A program made the position numbers and the translations under genes. A stretch of DNA of 64,000 nucleotides from Sphingobium sp. EM0848 (GTDB lineage: Bacteria; Pseudomonadota; Alphaproteobacteria; Sphingomonadales; Sphingomonadaceae). Below are positions 7,445 through 16,459 of this stretch, piece after piece (the stretch's first letter is position 1; every line of letters begins with the position of its first letter). The notes beneath the pieces are model-generated. The model was not told the origin of the DNA, did no database searches, and worked only from the letters and a program-made list of their open reading frames with translations. The stretch spans positions 930,001 to 994,000 of the forward strand of contig NZ_JABXWB010000001.1 of assembly GCF_013375555.1 (NCBI RefSeq), given 5' to 3'.

Positions 7445-9079
7445 TTAGCCGCCCGCCAGCAATTCGGCAGCCCGTTCACCGATCATCAAGGCCATGGCAG
7501 TCGTGTTTCCATTGACCAGCAGGGGGGCGATCGACGTGTCTGCAATGCGCAATCCGCCGATCCCCCTCACGCGCAATGCCGGATCGACGACGGCGCCGCT
7601 GTCGGTGCCCATGCGGCCGGTGCCTGCCATATGATAATAGGCCCCGGCGTGCTGGTGGATGACCGATGCGAGCGTGGCGTGATCATGATCCTTCGCAAAG
7701 CTGCTGAGCAGTATCGGCGTCGCGCCGTTAGCGCCGGAAAGGCCGGTTTCGACGAGGGCGCGAGTCCGCAGGACTGCGTCGGCGAGGATCGTCCTGTCGC
7801 GGGGTTCACGGAAAAAGCCGTTCTCGATGACGGGCGGGACGAAGGGATCGTTGGAGCGCAGCCTGATATTGCCTCGGCTTGCCGGTCGTCCCTGGTTGAC
7901 CATCAGCATGAATCCCGGAACATGGGACAGCAGGGCGCGCCATCCGCTGCCCCGGCCGGGCAGGCCGACGCCCAGGATGATCTGGGTGTCGGGGACCTTG
8001 CCTGAACTTCCCTCATCGGCGCAAAGCAGGGCACCTGCCGGTGTGGGCAGTTCGGACAACAGGCCGCCGCGGTATTTCAAATATTGCGCCCCGGCGGTCA
8101 GCATGCCCATGCCCCGCACCCGGTCGATGGCGGTCATGCCGGCGTCGAACGCGAACTGGAGCGTGGCGGCGGCATGATTTTGCAGGTTCGCGCCGACTTC
8201 GGGGGCGTGGACGTGCACGGCAATGCCGTGGCGCGCCAGATCATCGGCCGGCCCTATTCCGGAGAGCAGGAGTAACTGGGTCGTGTTGACGCATCCGGCG
8301 GTCAGCACGATTTCCTGAGCGGCTTCGACGCGATGGGACTTGCCATCCTTCACATAGCGGACCGCCCGGGCGCGGCCGTGAACGATATCGATGCCGGTGA
8401 CATGGGCGCCGATGATCACGGACAATTGCCGGGAATCGGCGATATGATCCAGATAGTCGCGCGCCGTTGATCGCCGGCCGTTGCGGATCATCCGGTCGTA
8501 AAGGCCTGACCCTTCGCCGGTCAGCGCGTTGAGATCGTCTGCGACGGCAAGGCCGTTCCTTTCGCAGGCATCGAGAAAGGCTGCCGTGATGGGCAGCGAC
8601 GAATGGCCCTTGCTGGTTCCGATCGGGCCGGAATCGCCATGCAACAGGCTGGCTCCGCGATCGCTTGCCTCTGACTTGCGGAAGAAAGGCAGCACGTCGG
8701 TATAGCCCCAGCCCGGACAGCCTGCCTCGTCGCGCCAGCGGTCATAATCCGCCGGTTGGCCGCGCAGATACATCATGCCGTTGATGCTGCTGCCCCCGCC
8801 GATCATCCGGCCGGCGATCAGGCCGGACGGATGCGCGCCCACCAGCGGATCGGGTTCGGTGTCGTAGCGCCAGGCGTAGCGCGAGGTTCGCATGGTGAGC
8901 GGCGCTGCGGCGGGTATCCGGAGCGCCGGGTTGCGCCCGAAACCGCCAGCCTCCAGCAGCAACACACGGCACCCCGCAAGCCGGGACAAGCGTGCGGCAA
9001 CGGCGCAGCCCGCGGGACCGGCGCCGATCACGACAAAATCATACCCCCTGGCGGCCGCACCGCCCTTCCGGAAAGCCAT
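7445..9079 (-). CDS. GMC family FAD-dependent oxidoreductase (choline dehydrogenase-like)
   Basis: 544 aa from the ATG at 9079; a longer reading from 9127 would overlap the upstream gene by 35 bases and add a non-conserved leader. The FAD-binding Rossmann motif VVIGAGPAGCAVAARL is at residues 16-31, followed by LLLEAGG. GMC signature 1 is near GGSSINGMMYLRGQPADYD and signature 2 is TAGCVNTTQLLLLSGIGP. The catalytic His pair region reads YYHMAGTGRMG, and the C-terminal block includes VNGNTTA. The enzyme oxidises a primary or secondary alcohol. It is the last gene of a five-gene operon with a monooxygenase, TonB receptor and MFS carrier, so its substrate is probably an imported natural product or its hydroxylated product. 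Confidence 0.92.
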   Translation of the reverse strand: MAFRKGGAAARGYDFVVIGAGPAGCAVAARLSRLAGCRVLLLEAGGFGRNPALRIPAAAPLTMRTSRYAWRYDTEPDPLVGAHPSGLIAGRMIGGGSSINGMMYLRGQPADYDRWRDEAGCPGWGYTDVLPFFRKSEASDRGASLLHGDSGPIGTSKGHSSLPITAAFLDACERNGLAVADDLNALTGEGSGLYDRMIRNGRRSTARDYLDHIADSRQLSVIIGAHVTGIDIVHGRARAVRYVKDGKSHRVEAAQEIVLTAGCVNTTQLLLLSGIGPADDLARHGIAVHVHAPEVGANLQNHAAATLQFAFDAGMTAIDRVRGMGMLTAGAQYLKYRGGLLSELPTPAGALLCADEGSSGKVPDTQIILGVGLPGRGSGWRALLSHVPGFMLMVNQGRPASRGNIRLRSNDPFVPPVIENGFFREPRDRTILADAVLRTRALVETGLSGANGATPILLSSFAKDHDHATLASVIHQHAGAYYHMAGTGRMGTDSGAVVDPALRVRGIGGLRIADTSIAPLLVNGNTTAMALMIGERAAELLAGG

Positions 9080-9092
9080 GAAGCGTGCCCGT

Positions 9093-10442
9093 TCAGTTGC
9101 TTGCCACGGCGTCGATCGTCCGGGCATAGGAGCGGAGGCCCGACCAGGCGGCGATCGTCGCCAATGATGTGGCGCACAGGCCGATCAGCGCCAGCGCCGG
9201 GCCGATATGCCCCAGTCCGCCAAAGAAGGCGCTGTCGATCAGCGGGACGATCGCCGTTCCCAGCGACAGCCCGATCAGGCTGTTGGCGAGGAGGAAAAGG
9301 GCGGCGCCCGTGGCCCGCATCCAGACCGGCGTGGTGAGCTGGATCGCGGCCAGCGCACAGCCGAAATAGCCGTTGAAGAAGAAGGTCAGCAGCGCGAAAA
9401 ATATCAGCAGCAGCGTTGCGGATGGCATCAGCGGGGCAAGCGTGGCGGGCAGCAGGCTAAGCAGGCCCAGCAGCATCGGGATGCGCAGGTTCGCATCACG
9501 CATGCCCCTGAGCGAAAGCCGTTCGGCAGCAAGGCCGCCCGCCAGCGAGCCCAGGCTGCCGAGTATGAGGTAGATCAGGCCGAGCCGCAGCGATGCCTGG
9601 CCCGGCGTCATGGCAAAGCTGCGGATCAACAGGCTGGGATACCAGGCGGTCAGGCCATAACCCATGATGGCGAGCAGCACGGAATTGCCGTAAATCGCGG
9701 CGAAGGTCCGCTTGTTGGAGGCCAGATGGGACAGCGCCGCGCGCAATGGCATGGCGGTCATGGCCGGACGTGCCCGCCGTGACGGTTCGCGCGCGAGGAA
9801 GACCAGCGTTGCGACGATCACGCCGGGCAGCGAGACGAGCAGGAAGGCCGCCCGCCATGTGGGTATGGCGCCCACGACCGGCAATATCGGCGCCCCCCGC
9901 GTGGCCACCATATCGACCACCGCCCCGCCCACCAGCAGCGCAAGCCCGCCGCCAATGGTGATGCCCAGATTATAGATGGCCATGGCGCGGGAAAGCCGCG
10001 CCGGGGGATAGGCATCGCTCAACCAGCTATGAGCGGAGGGGGAGAGGGATGCCTCGCCCAGACCCACCCCCATGCGTGCGACGAACAGATGGGCATAGCT
10101 TCCGGCGAAGCCGCACAGGCCCGTGCACGCGCTCCAGAACAGAACACCTGCTGCGATGATCTTGCGGCGGCTGACCCGGTCGGCCAGCATGCCGATGGGG
10201 ATGCCGATCACCGCATAGAGCGCGGCGAAGGCCAGTCCCTGCAACAAGCCGACCTGCAGATCGCTGAGGCCCAGGTCCTGCTTGATCGGTTCGACCATCA
10301 GGCTGAGGATCTGCCGGTCGATGAAGGACAGGATATAGGCGACGAGGAATATGCCGAGCGCGATGTTCGCGTGCCGCAGGCCGATGCCCTGATCGATGTC
10401 ACCGGATGGGCTGGCCGGCATTTCCCCGTCACCTCTTGCCAT
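9093..10442 (-). CDS. Major facilitator superfamily transporter (spinster-like)
   Basis: 449 aa with about 12 hydrophobic segments. Near the N-terminus SFIDRQILSLMVEPIK is characteristic of the spinster/hexuronate-type MFS subgroup common in sphingomonads. The loop 2-3 signature is GMLADRVSRRK. It starts 2 bases after the stop of the TonB receptor gene and ends 13 bases before the GMC oxidoreductase, so the three are co-transcribed. It is a likely inner-membrane carrier for the compound the receptor brings into the periplasm. Direction and ligand cannot be read from sequence. Confidence 0.9.
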   Translation of the reverse strand: MARGDGEMPASPSGDIDQGIGLRHANIALGIFLVAYILSFIDRQILSLMVEPIKQDLGLSDLQVGLLQGLAFAALYAVIGIPIGMLADRVSRRKIIAAGVLFWSACTGLCGFAGSYAHLFVARMGVGLGEASLSPSAHSWLSDAYPPARLSRAMAIYNLGITIGGGLALLVGGAVVDMVATRGAPILPVVGAIPTWRAAFLLVSLPGVIVATLVFLAREPSRRARPAMTAMPLRAALSHLASNKRTFAAIYGNSVLLAIMGYGLTAWYPSLLIRSFAMTPGQASLRLGLIYLILGSLGSLAGGLAAERLSLRGMRDANLRIPMLLGLLSLLPATLAPLMPSATLLLIFFALLTFFFNGYFGCALAAIQLTTPVWMRATGAALFLLANSLIGLSLGTAIVPLIDSAFFGGLGHIGPALALIGLCATSLATIAAWSGLRSYARTIDAVASN

Positions 10443-10444
10443 CG

Positions 10445-13126
10445 TCAGAACTTCTGTCCGATCGAGACATAGATCACCCGGCCGCGCGGATCGTGCACGA
10501 TCGGGTCATAGCCCAGGTTGAGCTGTGCCAGCGGCGGATCACGGTCGAACAGGTTGATCGCGCCGACCGTCAATTTGGTGCTCTTTCCGATCATACCATC
10601 CAGATCCAGCGAATATTGCAGGTCGAACGTGTTCCAGGAACGAATGTGCGTCTGAGTGATCCCGGTCCGGTCGTTCCTGTAACCGCTGACATAATGACCC
10701 AGCAGATTCAGGCTGTGCGGTCCCGAAGCCCAGTTGACGCCATATTCCACCCGGTCACGCGGCAGCGAACGGCCCAGATTGTTGAAATTCACGCTGCCTG
10801 CGCCATCGATCACCGGCTGACCGGCCGCGATCTGGATGCGGTAGTTGATGATGTGGTTCCACTGCGCATTCAGCCCGAAATGGCCCAGGCCGGTATCGAA
10901 ACCGGCGTTGGCGGCCAGGTCCAGCCCCTTGGTCTTGACCGCGGATGCGTTGATGAAGTTGATCTTCACCAGCCGCAGCGCGCCCAGCGAATCCCGCACG
11001 ACCCGCTGTTGCGCAGGCGTATTCGTCAGGCCAGCGGCAGTATCCGCCCGTTCCTGATTGATGATGACCTGCGGATTTTCCTTCACGATCAGGTCCTGAT
11101 AGTCGAAGGAATAATAATCGAGCGACAGGTTGAACTGGCGGGCAGGCTTGACCGTGAAGCCCAGATTATAGTTGGTCGATTTTTCTGGCCGCAGATCGGG
11201 ATTGCCCCGCGCCTGGGTGTTGACGAAGACGAAGGTGCCGCCGTCGCTGACCGACGGTTGCGAGCTTTGGACAGCGACGGTCTGGTAGATGGAGGGCGCA
11301 CGGAACGCCTTGCCGTAGGAGCCGCGCAGCGACAGCCAGTCGGTCGGCCGCGCAAGGAGCGAGAATTTCGGGCTGAAATTGCTGAAGCTGCCTTCATATT
11401 TCTCGAACCGTCCCGAAGCCTGCGCCTCGACATGATCGCCGAAGGGGATGCGCAGTTCGCCAAAGGCCGAATAGACCTTCTGGTCGCCGGAGAAGTCGGG
11501 TGCCTGGCCCAGAGTGATCAGCTCTCCCGCATTGACCAGATCGCTCCAGTTGTGGCGGAAGGTGCTGCCACGGAACTGGACGCCGAACGCGCTAGCCACC
11601 GTGCCGCCGCTATAGTCGAACAGGTCCCCGCTCACGACGCCTTCGACGGTCGCCAGCGTGCTCTTGCCGTGCATGTCGGTCGACCCGAACAGCCAGTTCA
11701 TCAATTCCGGGCTGTTCGCCTTTGACGCGTCCAGCGTCGCCGTGCCGAAGGGATTGAAATATTGGCAGCCGCCCACTCCGGCCGTGCCGGTCGACGCGTT
11801 GCAGGCCGGGCCGCCGAAGCCGTTGAGCGCTGCCGTCAGGCGGGATGCAATGGTGTCGGACTTGTTATACAGCGCCGTCTGCTGGCTGTAGGTCGCGGCT
11901 GCATTCCAGCTCCAATTGTCGCTCAGCTTGCCTTCCAGCGCCGCAGCCAGGCGGAAGGTGTTGTAGCGGTTGATCGTGATGGTGGGGCCATAGTCGGCAC
12001 CGCGCACGCGACCCCGGAACAGCACATTCTCCCCAAAGGGGTTGTAGGGGTTGCTGGCCGGAACGACCGGACTGATCGACAGGATCGGGAAGGAAGGAGA
12101 GGATGTCGTCTCCGAATTGGTATAGGCATAGGCGCCTTCCAGCGTCAGCTTCGTGCTGCCGCCCAGATCGGCATTATAGGATGCGAAGACCTGCGCCCGC
12201 TGCTCCTTGGGAAGCAGGTCGTAGAAATCGGAAAAGTCGAACCGGCAGAATGTATCGGCCGCCGAATTGCGATAGCTGTCCGGGAAGGCGGCGTTGGTGC
12301 AATTGGGGTCGGGCACATAGCGGCCCTGGCTCGGCACATAATAGGAACCGGGCTGCCCGTAGCTGGACACCGAATGCCAACTGGGCCGGCCGAAGGTGCG
12401 CGCCCGGCTGAAGGGCCGTTCGTAACTGGCGAGGCGCGTGCTGGCATAATAGGATGCCGCCAGCACGAGATCGCCGCCGCCCAGCTTGAACCCCGTGATC
12501 CCCTCGACCGAATATTGGTGTGCGCCGTCCATGAAATAGGTGCGCGCGTTCATCTCCAGACCATCGACCGACTTGCGGGTGATGAAGTTGACCACCCCGG
12601 CCACCGCGTCCGAACCATAGGTGGCCGCGCCGCCATCCTTGACGGTTTCGATCCGCTGAATGGCGATCAGCGGGACCAGCGAATTGATGTCGACGAAGGT
12701 GCTGCCGTCGATCGATGCTACCGCGCTTAGCGTTTGGCGCCGCCCGTTCAGCAGCACCAGCGTCGAACCAAGCCCCAGGTCGCGCAGGTTGAACTGCGCC
12801 GTGCCCGCCGTCAGCGTCTGGTTGAGGGAGTCGACCTGCGATTCCGAACCCGCGTTCGCCGATACGGCGCGCACCAGTTCCGATGCGTTGACGATGCCGC
12901 GCGTCTCGATGTTCTGGGCGCTCACGATATCGGTGGGCGATGGCGTGGAGGATTGTTTGATCAGCGATCCCGTGACCACGATGTCGGCGGCAGGATCGCC
13001 CGCAGCGGCGCTTGCGCCCGTCTGGTCCGGCGCCTGCGCGGCAAGCAAGGGCAACGGCATGGCCGCAGTGCCCGCCAGCAGCAGCAGCGCCAACCGGCGG
13101 CGCATGGAAATATGATCCATTTTCAT
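10445..13126 (-). CDS. TonB-dependent outer-membrane receptor
   Basis: 893 aa. The signal peptide (about residues 1-30, ending LPLLAAQ) is followed by a TonB-box-like IVVTGSLIKQSS and a plug domain with LGLGSTLVLLNGRR and SDAVAGVVNFITRK, typical of the 'iron complex / sugar-like' receptor subgroup abundant in sphingomonads. A beta-barrel follows and the C-terminus IYVSIGQKF ends in Phe. GGGG lies about 7 bases upstream of the ATG. It is 54 bases downstream of the flavin monooxygenase and directly upstream of an MFS transporter, so it probably supplies the operon's substrate. Confidence 0.95.
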   Translation of the reverse strand: MKMDHISMRRRLALLLLAGTAAMPLPLLAAQAPDQTGASAAAGDPAADIVVTGSLIKQSSTPSPTDIVSAQNIETRGIVNASELVRAVSANAGSESQVDSLNQTLTAGTAQFNLRDLGLGSTLVLLNGRRQTLSAVASIDGSTFVDINSLVPLIAIQRIETVKDGGAATYGSDAVAGVVNFITRKSVDGLEMNARTYFMDGAHQYSVEGITGFKLGGGDLVLAASYYASTRLASYERPFSRARTFGRPSWHSVSSYGQPGSYYVPSQGRYVPDPNCTNAAFPDSYRNSAADTFCRFDFSDFYDLLPKEQRAQVFASYNADLGGSTKLTLEGAYAYTNSETTSSPSFPILSISPVVPASNPYNPFGENVLFRGRVRGADYGPTITINRYNTFRLAAALEGKLSDNWSWNAAATYSQQTALYNKSDTIASRLTAALNGFGGPACNASTGTAGVGGCQYFNPFGTATLDASKANSPELMNWLFGSTDMHGKSTLATVEGVVSGDLFDYSGGTVASAFGVQFRGSTFRHNWSDLVNAGELITLGQAPDFSGDQKVYSAFGELRIPFGDHVEAQASGRFEKYEGSFSNFSPKFSLLARPTDWLSLRGSYGKAFRAPSIYQTVAVQSSQPSVSDGGTFVFVNTQARGNPDLRPEKSTNYNLGFTVKPARQFNLSLDYYSFDYQDLIVKENPQVIINQERADTAAGLTNTPAQQRVVRDSLGALRLVKINFINASAVKTKGLDLAANAGFDTGLGHFGLNAQWNHIINYRIQIAAGQPVIDGAGSVNFNNLGRSLPRDRVEYGVNWASGPHSLNLLGHYVSGYRNDRTGITQTHIRSWNTFDLQYSLDLDGMIGKSTKLTVGAINLFDRDPPLAQLNLGYDPIVHDPRGRVIYVSIGQKF

Positions 13127-13180
13127 ATATTTATCCCCTTCCCAATATCATTCTTGTTTTTGAATATGCTCGTTTGTGCC

Positions 13181-14569
13181 TCAGGCGTCGGCCATGGCCT
13201 CCTGTCCCAAAAGGCGGCCATAATGGTTGGCGGCAAGGCGCGGGCCGTCACCCAGGCCCAGCTTCTCGCGCAAGGAACCCCGCCGGTAGGCTGTCTTGTA
13301 GGCTCCCCGTTCCTGCAGGCGGGGGATGACAAGGCGCACGAAGTCCTCGATCGAGTCCGGCATCAGCACGCGGGCAAGGTTGAAACCGTCGATCCCGGTT
13401 TCCGCGACGACCGCGATCATTTCCTGCGCAACCGTATCGGCATCCCCGACGATCAACAGGTTGCGGGACGACAGAGACATTTTCTCCGCCACCTGCCGGA
13501 TGGTGAAACGGCTGCCGTCGGGCTGCCGCGTCAGATTTTCCATTAGCGTCCGGTTCGCGTCGGTCTCGCTATATTCGATCTCGCTGTCATAGGGGTAGGA
13601 GGATAGGTCGACACCCAGTCCGCCTGACGCATGAACCAGCGTCGCTTCGGCGCTCGCTGCTGCGTTGAAGGCTTCCTGCTTTTCGCGGGCCTGCGCCTGC
13701 GTCTCACCGACGATGACCGTCAGGCCGGCGAGAATGCGGACCTGATCCGGCGTGCGTCCCTGTGCCGCCAGCGCCTGATGCATGTCCGCGACTGCGCGGG
13801 CCAGCGATGTGCGCGACGTGCCGTTCACGAACATGCATTCGGCATGACGGCCGGCGAACTGCTTGCCCCGGCCGGAGGCGCCCGCCTGGAACAGGACCGG
13901 CGTGCGTTGGGGAGACGGCGCCGTCAGATGGATGCCCGACATTTGCAGGTGCCGCCCGTGGAAGGCGACGTCATGGACCTTGTCCGGATGGGTGAAGATC
14001 TGCCGGCTGCGATCCTGCACAACAGCATCATCTTCCCAGCTATGCTCCCACAGGCGATAGACGATCTCCATGAACTCGTCGCCGAAGTCGTAGCGCTCGT
14101 CATGGCCCATAAGGTCGCGGCCGAAGGCCCGTGCGCCGCTTGCCAATATGCCGGTCACAATGTTCCACCCGACCCGGCCGCCGGTCAGATGATCGAGCGT
14201 GGAAAGGCGGCGGGCGAACAGATAGGGCGGCTCGTAAAGCAGGTTCCCGGTTGCCGCGAGGCCCAGATTGTCCGTCGCTCCCGCCAGTGCTGCGATCAGG
14301 ACGAAGGGATCGTTGATCGGCACCTGCACGCCCAGCCGCAGGGCCGCATCGCGCGACCCGCCGAACACGTCATAGACGCCGACCGTATCGGCCAGAAACA
14401 GCAGGTCGAACAGGCCCCGTTCCAGCAGACGGGCATAGTCGGTCCAATAGGAAAGCCGGTTGAAGTCCGCCGTCCGGTCGGCCGGGTGCGCCCACATGCC
14501 CTGGGCCAGAAAACCCGGCGCAAAACAGTCCAGCGCGCCCAGAACGATTTGCTTTTCAGCCTGCATCAT
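13181..14569 (-). CDS. LLM-class flavin-dependent monooxygenase (NtaA/SnaA/DszA family)
   Basis: 462 aa from the ATG at 14569, preceded by AAGGA; a longer reading from 14635 overlaps the upstream gene. Features of the bacterial-luciferase-like NtaA/SnaA/DszA group are seen: FNRLSYWTDYARLLERGLFD near the start, FLADTVGVYDVFGG, LTGGRVGWNIVTG, FQAGASGRGKQFAGRHAE, and the C-terminal RVLMPDSIEDFVRLVIPRLQ. These enzymes use FMNH2 from a separate reductase and O2 to hydroxylate or cleave C-S, C-N or ketone bonds. No flavin reductase is encoded nearby. It is the second gene of the five-gene operon, after the VOC protein. Confidence 0.92.
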   Translation of the reverse strand: MMQAEKQIVLGALDCFAPGFLAQGMWAHPADRTADFNRLSYWTDYARLLERGLFDLLFLADTVGVYDVFGGSRDAALRLGVQVPINDPFVLIAALAGATDNLGLAATGNLLYEPPYLFARRLSTLDHLTGGRVGWNIVTGILASGARAFGRDLMGHDERYDFGDEFMEIVYRLWEHSWEDDAVVQDRSRQIFTHPDKVHDVAFHGRHLQMSGIHLTAPSPQRTPVLFQAGASGRGKQFAGRHAECMFVNGTSRTSLARAVADMHQALAAQGRTPDQVRILAGLTVIVGETQAQAREKQEAFNAAASAEATLVHASGGLGVDLSSYPYDSEIEYSETDANRTLMENLTRQPDGSRFTIRQVAEKMSLSSRNLLIVGDADTVAQEMIAVVAETGIDGFNLARVLMPDSIEDFVRLVIPRLQERGAYKTAYRRGSLREKLGLGDGPRLAANHYGRLLGQEAMADA

Positions 14570-14592
14570 TCGGTTTCCTTCGGGAATTGCGA

Positions 14593-15129
14593 TCAAAGCT
14601 GCGGCAGCGGCCGGACGGGTTCGCGTCCGTCCCATTTCTGTCCATGCAGCAGGATGTGGGCGTACATGGCCTCACGCGATGGGGTGCTTTCCAGCAGCTC
14701 CAGATAGGTTCCGGGGGTGCCGGGATGCGCGAAATAGGTGAAGCGCCCGCGGACCGTCGCGCCCTCCATGACCGGAACATAGCCTTCGGCCGCCAGACGC
14801 TGTTCGCTGCCGGCAAAATCATGGGTGCGTTCGCAGACATGATGAAAGCGTTCGCGCTCCGCCCCGTCCCGGAGGAAATCGTTCCAGATCGATGGGGTAT
14901 CGTCCAGCTGGTGGACCATCTCGAATTCCATGCAACCGTTATTGGCGAAGGCCACCTGCACCTGCGCGGCGCAGGGGTGGCCCTGAAAGCTGGTGTCAGC
15001 GAAACGGGCGGCGGGAAGAACGAACCATGGGCCTATGCCCAGATGCCGGGCATAAAATGCCATGCTCGCGTCGAGATCGCGGGTTGCAAAGGCGATCTGC
15101 GTGATCTGGCGGGGCGATGTTGAGCCCAA
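14593..15129 (-). CDS. VOC (glyoxalase/bleomycin-resistance) superfamily protein, TTG start
   Basis: 178 aa. Start choice: TTG at 15129 has a strong AGGAGAGAGAG directly upstream, whereas a longer TTG reading from 15183 has none. Two beta-alpha-beta-beta-beta modules are visible: ITQIAFATRDLDASMAFYARHLGIGPW in front and FHHVCERTHDF near the middle, ending TYLELLE. By analogy with methylmalonyl-CoA epimerase-type VOC proteins, His of FHHV and Glu of YLELLE would bind metal. The usual first His is replaced by Gln in TQIAF. It may be an epimerase, isomerase, lyase or dioxygenase. It is the first gene of the operon and divergent from a LysR regulator. Confidence 0.85.
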   Translation of the reverse strand: MGSTSPRQITQIAFATRDLDASMAFYARHLGIGPWFVLPAARFADTSFQGHPCAAQVQVAFANNGCMEFEMVHQLDDTPSIWNDFLRDGAERERFHHVCERTHDFAGSEQRLAAEGYVPVMEGATVRGRFTYFAHPGTPGTYLELLESTPSREAMYAHILLHGQKWDGREPVRPLPQL

Positions 15130-15221
15130 ACTCTCTCTCCTGCTGCGCCTTTTTGGCCGCGCCTGTCCGGGAGTTGTGAGCAACAGATTCTACGCCGTCC
15201 AATAGCGATGTGCGTGCATTC

Positions 15222-15238
15222 TATCTCGAAACGAGATA
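15222..15238. promoter_or_regulatory. Candidate LysR-type operator (palindrome)
   Basis: A perfect palindrome with 7-base arms, TATCTCG - AAA - CGAGATA, in the 139-base gap between the divergent VOC/LLM operon and the LysR gene. It contains the T-N11-A core (T15224, A15236) expected of LysR-type regulator boxes. Probable binding site of the regulator encoded at 15269; binding is inference. Confidence 0.65.
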
Positions 15239-15268
15239 TTGCGGGGCCGAAGGGGAGGGACGAGGCAT

Positions 15269-16183
15269 ATGTCCTTGCACAAGCTCAAATATTTTATCGC
15301 CGTGGCGGAGCATCAGAGCTTCAGCCGGGCGGCCACGGTGCTGAATGTCGCGCAGTCCGCCTTGTCGCGGCATATTGCCGAACTGGAGCAATCGATCGGC
15401 GCACCCTTGCTGGAGCGCTCCGCGCATGGCGTTCACATGACCCCGGTGGGGCGTGTCTTCTTCGATGAGGCGCGAGACGCGCTGGCACAGGTCGACAACG
15501 CATTCGGCCAGGCGCGATTGGCCGCTTCCGGATCGGTGGGGGCGCTGGCCATCGGGGTGAACGAACTGGCGGTGCGGCATCCGACGGTGATCTGGGCGCT
15601 GACCGAGTTCGTCAAATTGCATCCGGCCGTTCTGCTCAAGGCGATGATGATGTCCTCGATCGAACAGTTTCGTGCTCTGCGTAACCGTCAGATTGAAGCC
15701 GGTTTCGTGGTCGAAAGGCCGCTTGCCATGTCGGAAATGGACCACCTGCCGATCGCTCGTGACGATTTCGTTCTGGCCCTGCACAAGGATCATCCGCTGG
15801 TGGCGCACCAGACGGTTGCCGTTGCCGATCTCATGGACGAACCCTTTGTTGCGATCTCGGCCGAGCGGCACTGGTTGTCCCAAAGCAAGTTGCTTGCCCG
15901 CTGCCATGCCAGCGGCTTCACGCCGCAACCCGTCATCCAGGTGGATTCAGAGCGATTGCAGATTGCCCTTGTCCGCGAGAAGATGGGGCTGGGCTTTGTC
16001 AACGCATCCGTTCGCTTCACCCTGCCATCCGATGTCGTCTTGCGCCGTGTTCGCGAATTCCGGGTCGGACTCGATCTTGATTTGGTATGGGCACGGCAAA
16101 ATGGCGGAGGACTGGTCGGCGCCTTTCGTGATCTGGTCGCCCAGCGCACCGACGGCACCGACTATCGGGAGGAAACGGCCTGA
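15269..16183 (+). CDS. LysR family transcriptional regulator
   Basis: 304 aa from ATG 15269 with GGGGAGGGA upstream. The N-terminal winged helix-turn-helix (residues 1-60) includes LKYFIAVAEHQSFSRAATVL and AQSALSRHIAELEQ, the standard LysR signature. The C-terminal periplasmic-binding-like effector domain follows, e.g. LARDDFVLALHKDHPL-type segments near residue 165. It is divergent from the VOC-LLM-TonB-MFS-GMC operon across a palindromic LysR box, so it most probably controls that operon in response to its substrate or an intermediate. Confidence 0.93.
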   Translation: MSLHKLKYFIAVAEHQSFSRAATVLNVAQSALSRHIAELEQSIGAPLLERSAHGVHMTPVGRVFFDEARDALAQVDNAFGQARLAASGSVGALAIGVNELAVRHPTVIWALTEFVKLHPAVLLKAMMMSSIEQFRALRNRQIEAGFVVERPLAMSEMDHLPIARDDFVLALHKDHPLVAHQTVAVADLMDEPFVAISAERHWLSQSKLLARCHASGFTPQPVIQVDSERLQIALVREKMGLGFVNASVRFTLPSDVVLRRVREFRVGLDLDLVWARQNGGGLVGAFRDLVAQRTDGTDYREETA

Positions 16184-16414
16184 TCGCCGGTTGCCGGCAT
16201 GTCATGCGATCGCATCGCTGCCGCGGATAATGCCGTCCCTGATCGCAGCCTGTTCCACAGGGCGTGCGCCATGGTGGCATTTGCGCGAGCGTCAGGGTGA
16301 AATTCGGGGAAGAGCCGCCATTCATCATCCAACGGAAGGGTTTGCAGGCAATGGCTTAACTTTCGTGTGCATAATATCAATTTCAGATCTTTTTAATTAT
16401 TTGCTGAATAAAGG

Positions 16415-16422
16415 TTAACCAT
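16415..16422 (+). promoter_or_regulatory. CtrA half-site-like TTAACCAT
   Basis: TTAACCAT, the 8-base half-site described for CtrA in Caulobacter, 38 bases upstream of the epimerase start in an AT-rich stretch (16360-16425). The same octamer recurs upstream of the genes at 51289 and 60444. Statistical significance was not tested. Confidence 0.3.
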
Positions 16423-16459
16423 CACTTGCTAGGCGACTGCCTCGGTGATGGAGGATCGA

